Source of the DNA: Euryodendron excelsum
Lineage: Eukaryota > Streptophyta > Magnoliopsida > Ericales > Pentaphylacaceae
Reading direction: 5' to 3'
DNA: 64,000 nt
Assembly: GCA_033060915.1 (NCBI GenBank)
Contig: CM065394.1
Location: 20,098,501-20,162,500, forward strand
How positions within the stretch are numbered: the stretch's first letter is position 1; every line of letters begins with the position of its first letter. Positions 58,325-64,000 of this stretch are shown piece by piece. The notes under the pieces were generated by a model. That model searched no databases. It was not told the origin of the DNA and saw only the letters and a program-made list of their open reading frames with translations. The position numbers and the translations under genes were made by a program.

Positions 58325-59776
58325 CTAGGTCTGGATGAGGTCTCTAAAAGCCCAACAGTTCTTGGTGGGGTGGCGCACTGTCCGGTGATAGGCGCAGTAA
58401 TTAGGTTGGGCACGATCCTTTTGTGAGGGGGGGCGCTTGACTTCAGGCAATCGGACTGCCCCATCTGCCACCCAGGCGTCTAGTAGCGCGACGGCGTCTT
58501 CCACTGACATGGGAAAAGGTGGTGGTGCTTCGTGATCTCTTGGCTTCCCATTGTACTCCGAGCGTCTTGAAGATCCCTCGACAGCGTAGGCGGAGTGGTT
58601 CCTTCTCGGAGGGGGCCTCGGCGAGCGATCGCGTCTCGAAGGCGGCCTCCACGAGAGGTTCGTTGTTCGCCGAGGGGAGGCTTGGGGAGGATAAGATGCT
58701 CGGACTGTTTCGCTTAAATTTCTTGCTGCGAGGCTAAGACTGGAAAAGTCTTCAAACTTGTGGTTCACCACATGCATTTTGTACTGGGGGAGCATTCCTT
58801 CGATACAAATCTCAGCTATCTGTTTCTCTGTGACAGAATCTTGTATCTCAATGGCTTTCTCTCTGAATCGTTTGACATAAACAAGAACGTCCTCGCCGAA
58901 GCGTTGGACGACTCGTCTAAGGTGGAGGGAGGTGAGGCGCTCCTCGGCGTAGAAAAACTTTTCATAAAACTTCTGCACCATGTCCTCCCAGGACGAAATG
59001 GAACCAGGGGGGAGGTTGGCATACCACGAGTATGCCCTATCGGTGAGGGACTTTGAGAATTCTTTGAGACGGAGGTTTTTGTCAGCTCGGTAGGGTCCCA
59101 AAGTTTCGGTGAAGCGGATCACGTGCTCCCTAGCATTACCCTTTCGTCCATCGAAACGGGTGAATTTAGGGGCGACGTACCCAGCGGGGTAGGGGGATTC
59201 GGCAGCTTCGGCGGAGTATGGTGGCCGAAGGTCGAGGTCCGGCACGATAGCAGACTTGGAGCGCGCTTGCTCGAAGAGGGTTTGGAACTGCTCCTTGACT
59301 TGATCCATGGTTACAAGGTGTTGAGGGAGGAGTGTTTGGGTAGGCACGGGGGTCGCTGCGGAGGCTATCCCTGTAGCTGGGGCGGCGGTGGAGATTGCGC
59401 CGAAAGTTGTTGCTTGGAGGGGAGGAGCCGTAGGGCTCCTGTTGGGGAGATCCGGACGTATCTCAAATCCTTCCCGTTGACTTGGAAGGTTGCCTGAGTC
59501 AGCTGGTGCCAAGGGGGCTGCGGGTTGTGGTGGAAGGGGGGGAGTACCCCTCTGTATTGACAGCAAAGTCTCGAGCATGAGCTGCTGGGCTCGTTGCATT
59601 GAGGTGATGCTCTCGGTGAGGACCCCAAATTGGTTGGCACCCACGGAAATGACCGGATAGGTCGAATCGTCGAGCTGCTCTTCGGGAGGATGAGGAGGAT
59701 CAAGGTCGTGCTGGGACGAATCCTCGACCCCTGGGACGTTTTGCCAGGACACTTGTGTATTCTTCTTTGGCGCCAT
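58325..59776 (-). CDS. gag protein of element E
   Basis: A 483-codon intact frame starting ATG GCG CCA 35 bases after the LTR. The gag core is at about residues 200-350 ('KEFSKSLTDRAYSWYANLPPG', 'KFYEKFFYAEERLTSLHLR'). An Arg/Pro-rich linker and a C-terminal zinc-knuckle-like 'YCAYHRTVRHPTKNCWAF' (about 463-480) follow. It ends in TAG; the same frame continues past the stop into the protease region, so either a read-through stop or a lesion. It would form the capsid-like particle. Confidence 0.9.
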   Translation of the reverse strand: MAPKKNTQVSWQNVPGVEDSSQHDLDPPHPPEEQLDDSTYPVISVGANQFGVLTESITSMQRAQQLMLETLLSIQRGTPPLPPQPAAPLAPADSGNLPSQREGFEIRPDLPNRSPTAPPLQATTFGAISTAAPATGIASAATPVPTQTLLPQHLVTMDQVKEQFQTLFEQARSKSAIVPDLDLRPPYSAEAAESPYPAGYVAPKFTRFDGRKGNAREHVIRFTETLGPYRADKNLRLKEFSKSLTDRAYSWYANLPPGSISSWEDMVQKFYEKFFYAEERLTSLHLRRVVQRFGEDVLVYVKRFREKAIEIQDSVTEKQIAEICIEGMLPQYKMHVVNHKFEDFSSLSLAARNLSETVRASYPPQASPRRTTNLSWRPPSRRDRSPRPPPRRNHSAYAVEGSSRRSEYNGKPRDHEAPPPFPMSVEDAVALLDAWVADGAVRLPEVKRPPSQKDRAQPNYCAYHRTVRHPTKNCWAFRDLIQT

Positions 59777-59810
59777 GGATAGCGAGTACCGCTCTTCCCC
59801 AGTGGAGTAT
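59777..59810 (-). promoter_or_regulatory. Primer binding region of element E
   Basis: The minus strand following the LTR reads ATACTCCACTGGGGAAGAGC. It resembles the 'gactc.gctgggga' primer sites of Tat/Ogre elements but the match to a particular tRNA was not established. Confidence 0.45.
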
Positions 59811-60716
59811 TGTGTGTGGGGTATAGTGGGAGGTGAGTGGTTAAGCCTGTAGAGGGTGACCCTCTGGGAAGTTAACGGCAGGCGCTGTCTAGGCGGAGGA
59901 CCACCGGAGGTGGAGGAGAGAGAGTTGAGGCGGTCCTAGGAAGAGAGAGAGTGGCAGTGTCCCAAAGAGCTTGGAGAGATTTTGGAGAGGTTGGTGGTGA
60001 GCATTCAATGTGCAATGAATGTCTTGAATGTCCTGTCAATGGAGAATGAAGGTTCCCTTTATATAGGTGAGGGAAGTACTTCATGATTGGCCATTCAGTT
60101 GTCGAGGTTTTTGGTGATTGGCTACTCAGACCTGAGACGGAGCCTTTCGTTGGTTGGCTCCTCAGTCTGGAGCTCCTCGAAGACCGACATTCTGAATGTC
60201 AACTCTGTACCTGTGTAGCAACAGTGATTCAGTAATTCAGACGTTCAGGCATTAAATACGCTTTGTCGTTTGCTTGGAGATCCCTCTCTCTCTAAGACCG
60301 GCCAGAGGGGCAAGACCCCTCGGCGAGCTCTCAACTCTAGCCTCCAATCCACTTGTCTCCTGGTGATCCCGCGCGGACATCCCTAGGTCCTGCTCCCAAC
60401 CTAGGTTATGGAGAATAAGTCATGGAGAATTATGCTAAGTATGGAGATGCGTTCGGCGGCGAGGTTCCATGGCCGAGCCAGGAGGTGCCGAGCCCGAAGC
60501 CATGACGCGGAGGAGGTGTCCCGAGGTCACTTGTAGGCGAGAGACTCTTGATGTCTTATCTCGGAGGAGGTGCTCTTCGCGCTATCCTCGGTGAATGAGC
60601 TGTCTTGGTACACACGTCGCCTCGATAGGCTGCCACATGGAGCCAAACGTAGGAGAAAGAGTGGTGAATTGCTGGAGTGTCCTCTTACAGAACAGAGCTG
60701 GACACTCATACCTACA
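59811..60716 (-). repeat. 5' LTR of element E
   Basis: 906 bp, no indels against 45484-46389, about six transitions. TATA 'CCTATATAAAGGG' on the minus strand near 60058-60070 drives gag-pol. Confidence 0.95.
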
Positions 60717-60721
60717 ACCCC
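60717..60721. repeat. Target site duplication ACCCC, right of element E
   Basis: Identical to 45479-45483. Confidence 0.9.
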
Positions 60722-60972
60722 AAAATTCATGAGAAATGTGAGCTCTGCCGCAGAGAATGGCACCATAAGCATAGATCGTTCTTCGTTCAAGTCTCAGTCC
60801 CTAACAAACACAGCCTGTAAAAGAGAGAGAGCGAAAATCAGAGGTTGAACTCCAAATCAAGAGGTGAAATTTAGGGTTTTGCATTGGTTCAGTACTGAAA
60901 TGATCACTCACCACAACAGAATTCGAGCTCCTCCGTCTCTGCAGAAGCTGTAACACCCCGAGACGACACTCA

Positions 60973-61022
60973 TACATCCATACATACAAACATACGCACA
61001 TACATACATACATACATACATA
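60973..61022. repeat. (CATA)n microsatellite
   Basis: 'catacatacatacataca' tract in the leader of the tentative transcript. Confidence 0.85.
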
Positions 61023-61083
61023 AAGATATATAAATAAACAAACATGTAGAGAGGGAAATAAGAGCTATAGAGAGAAAGTTGCA

Positions 61084-61117
<34 letters not shown>
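61084..61117. repeat. 34-base G homopolymer
   Basis: Uninterrupted G run between 'ttgca' and 'atctgagccgg'. Its length may be an artefact. Confidence 0.9.
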
Positions 61118-61118
<1 letters not shown>

Positions 61119-61318
61119 TCTGAGCCGGATCGTAGCCGAGAGATGAGAGAGAAATCCGCTCCAAAAAAGTTTAGGGTGACACCTGGTGGACGGCTTAAAC
61201 GACTCCTTACCTTTTGTGGGGGAGGGACTTGGGTTGGCTCGGCTAAAGAGACTGGGTGGGTGCGCACCAACTCGGGAGGTGCAGTGTATTTCCGAGCCGC
61301 TTTAAGAAAAACTGACCC

Positions 61319-62989
61319 TTTGGTTTGAATTTTTTAAATTATTTATATCTGTCTGTAATTTATATGTATTATAATATGAAAATGCCCTAATTTGACAAAA
61401 ACTATTTTTTGAAGCATATCACTCTCGCTGTTTCTAAAATAAATTCACACCATTCATGACATTTGTTCTTCTTTATTAATTGGAATGGTGAATATGTTTA
61501 ATTAGACACTCTAATTCAGTTAACTTAAAGGACTACAAGTTCTATATCCCACAAAAAACGTGTTGCACCACCAAGAAGTTTGCAAAGGAGGGTCAAATTG
61601 ATGAATTTTAGAAAGTTAAGATAAAAAAAAATTTGAATTTTAAAAGGCCAATATAATATTTTAAGAACTAATAAAGGAATTTTTAAAAAATCGAAGGATC
61701 GGATCCTCTTAGTCTACACATTATTTAGCTCATGCTTACTGTTTAGTAATTTTTAATAGAGCCAATTATAGAGATACTTCTTTAATTACGACTTAGTATT
61801 ACAAACAAAACGAGCACGTTGTGACATTTGACGTAAACTCTCCGTGGCACAACTAAAACCACAAGTTCCTTAATGTGCTCTTTTGTTTGGAATTTGAATT
61901 GGTTGAGCCGTGGAGCCAAGCCTTTTTTATTTAATAGTGGCGACGAATGGCTAATCGTTAACTCACCTTCTCTCTGTCCTCTTAAAGTCCTAAAATTTGT
62001 GCTTATTTGTACGTCATCAATAATGATTATTTAAGCTATAAAATTCATCATTCTCGAAAGAACAAAAGATCATTCACCATCAATCTCAAATCCCGTATAG
62101 TTGTTACTAAAATCCAACAAGAGCCTCTGCCAAATATCAAAACCCAAGCAAATTACTTTGCCCACTACCATTTCTTATTCCACTACTTACAAGGAGACCT
62201 CAAATCTACGTAGATACACATTACATATTTATATGTATGTGAGTATTATGTATATATATCCGATTTAGCCTGTATATACAATATTTTTTTATGTGTATAT
62301 ATGTATATGTTGTTAATTATATATATACACATACATATATACAAACCCTTTCAATTTTTTGATGTGTTCTTACTGTTATCATATATATAAATAAACATAC
62401 ATACACAACCCATAAGATTAAAAACACAATTTTTATAGAATCAAAACTCGAATATGGCTAAGAAAAAAATTTGTGAAATCAACAACTGTAGTTGGTTAAT
62501 CGTCAATGACTTTAGACGAGATGGGGTGAATAGTTAATGGTAGTCAATAGGAAGACCGATAAACTTGGAGGGAGAGAGAAGATAAGATGGATGTCTTGAA
62601 ACTCATAGTGTATCTCAGAACTGGAAAAGGTGAAAAGAGGGACTCTGATGAGACAATAATCTGGCTTTGTTATGTTAAAAAAAAAGAAAGAAAGAAAACG
62701 GCTCTCTCTTGGAGCTGATCAAGCTAAGACAACGCAAAAGAAGTTCATAAAATGAGTGAAACTTGTGTTTGCTAGCCGTGACACCAAGCGTTCCCGTCAT
62801 TGTTATGACAGGCGCATCTCCTTCATATCATCACTCAATTGACAATTCATTTGTATGATAACTCATTGACTGGTTATGACCTTTTCCAAGAATTAATATA
62901 TAATTGGATGTGTACAGTTATATAGCCATTCAGTTTTTACCCTTTTTTTTGTCTCTCCATTTTTACTAACACTATTTATTTTAACTCCT
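61319..62989. other. AT-rich intergenic sequence
   Basis: Contains several 'atatatat / tacatata' stretches (62220-62400). No gene recognised. Confidence 0.45.
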
Positions 62990-64000
62990 ATTCTCTATAG
63001 TCAAGCTCTTGAGCTGAGGGTCGAAACACTAGCAGCCCCTCTCCTTCCCCTAATAAGATAACGTCTTATCTATTGTAGGTATCTCTATCTCCATAAGCCA
63101 CGTGCCTAGTCTTCACCTTCAACTGGCAGGCCACGTGGGCTCTTTAGGGTATCTCAAGTCAACCTAGTGCAGATGGCCTTGATGGCTCTCACGCAAAGTT
63201 TAGTGCCTGAGCACTCGCTTTATATCATAAAAGGTTCAGTGCCTTCTCCATAACTCTTTGGGTTAACCCATGTAGGTAACCTCGAGGGCTTACTCATAAA
63301 AGGCCCTGTGTACGCTCATTCGTCTTCTTCAAGGTGCCTCAGGTTAATCTCGTGCAGTGGCCTCAAGGGCTCATTCTTACAGACTTCGCGCCTAATCCCC
63401 TACATGCTCCAACACCTAAATCACTTAGCAACCTTGAGCTAAATATTACTCAACAAACCTGGCCACACACGAGTTAAGGTGAACAAACATCTCCTCGGAG
63501 CTCGTCCTCTTACTTTGAAAAAGCCTCCTACAACAAACTCCTTCCTACCCCTGCTCGGGACCTTACATGGATTGCCAACTAGAAGGCTAGAATTAAATGG
63601 AAATGTTGAGCTACTCACCCCTCAAGCAAGCGGGGGACCATCCCATCGTCTGGCCACAAAGAGAGAGAGAGAGAGTCTTCCCCCTCTGAATACACTTGAG
63701 TGCAAGATCAATCATTAATGAAAGTATCTTTATGTATTTAAACAAACTTAACCCTCATTTAATATAGGGGACTCGTGACAAATTGTGACTGGAGGAGCGC
63801 CTCACATATGGTGTATCTCCAAGTCTAATCAGACAGCTTCGCCCCTAACATGGTTGTCCTAAGGCCCTAATCCCGCCGAAGCATGTCCAATTAATAAGCG
63901 ACATGTACCCGTCCCATCAGCCACTATCCCACTATAAATAGCTAGCTCATTTATGACCATAATACATAAACATTGATGCACTAATGCATCGAATGCTTGG
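62990..64000 (+). mobile_element. Possible partial LTR at the window end
   Basis: 63000-63420 has loose repeats of 'ctcgagggcttactcataaaaggc'. The U3-like sequence 63770-63930 leads to TATAAATA at 63933-63940 near the window edge. This composition fits the U3 of another gypsy LTR continuing to the right. No partner copy is in the window. Confidence 0.35.

Larger units (their letters stand above)
45484..60716 (-). mobile_element. Tat-type Ty3/gypsy retrotransposon E (15.2 kb) with antisense PMD gene
   Basis: Two 906-bp LTRs of exactly equal length, TG..CA ends and a perfect ACCCC duplication. On the minus strand: LTR, primer region, gag, protease, RT, RNase H, archaeal-type RNase H, integrase, a 7-kb region with an opposing PMD gene, PPT, LTR. 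The LTRs differ at about six sites, all transitions, so the insertion is recent. Gag-pol nonetheless has several stops and shifts. Confidence 0.95.
60717..61318 (-). pseudogene. 5' part of a host transcript interrupted by element E (tentative)
   Basis: On the minus strand a leader (from about 61300) with CT-rich text ends at a donor 'tgttgtg|gtgagt' (60913/60912). After a 98-bp intron ending 'ctcttttacag', a second exon starts at 60814. An ATG at 60772 opens a frame 'MLMVPFSAAELTF..' that reaches the insertion site and, across it, continues in frame at 45483 to a stop at 45409-45411 (41 codons in all). Protein not recognised. The splice sites and the in-frame continuation support a real exon, but it is short. 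Confidence 0.4.

Noticed and set aside
1..64000. CRISPR arrays, rRNA, tRNA and bacterial operons
   Set aside because: None seen; the repeats are LTR, MITE or microsatellite type and the gene structure is that of a plant nuclear genome.

Overview
This is a plant nuclear window, most likely a eudicot with a large, repeat-rich genome. The signs are plant Ty3/gypsy retrotransposons of the Tat type, a seed oleosin, a CHUP1-like gene with small GT-AG introns, hAT-derived sequence, MITEs and many (AT)n tracts. The species cannot be named from the sequence. Only two host genes look intact: an oleosin (19101-19601, minus) and a four-exon CHUP1-like coiled-coil gene (34596-36935, minus).

Left block (1-16270): a stack of nested insertions. 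Three copies of one giant LTR (about 4.6-4.8 kb, no internal region) sit inside each other. Copy B (4628-9226, minus) lies in copy A (1728-11146, minus), with the duplicated target GCTAA on both sides. A lies in copy C (before 1 to 12671, plus). C in turn ends inside the antisense gene of a fourth element, D, whose probable 3' LTR is 15110-16270. Next come a Mutator-type MITE (16555-16731, 9-bp target duplication), a second non-autonomous element (17434-18105) and a 90-bp tandem duplication.

Middle block: the oleosin is followed by a complete but decayed Tat element F (21050-31258, minus; target duplication TATTA). It has 0.55-kb LTRs, PBS, gag, protease, RT, RNase H plus a second archaeal-type RNase H, integrase, a 59-bp hairpin-bearing tandem repeat, and a plus-strand (antisense) multi-exon Transposase_28-like gene with its own TATA box. 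LINE remnants, the CHUP1-like gene and a broken DAYSLEEPER-type hAT gene (40034-42738), split by a MITE, follow.

Right block: element E (45484-60716, minus, 15.2 kb; target duplication ACCCC) is a young Tat element with near-identical 906-bp LTRs. Its gag-pol carries several stops and frameshifts. It has an antisense gene encoding a plant mobile domain (PMD) protein, again with a TATA box inside the 3' LTR side. It seems to have landed in a short exon of a minus-strand host transcript. The end of the window is AT-rich and finishes in an LTR-like U3 with a TATA box.

The unifying theme is that three Tat elements (D, F, E) share one layout: sense gag-pol, then an opposing cellular-style gene driven from just inside the 3' LTR. 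All boundaries and translations were read by eye.
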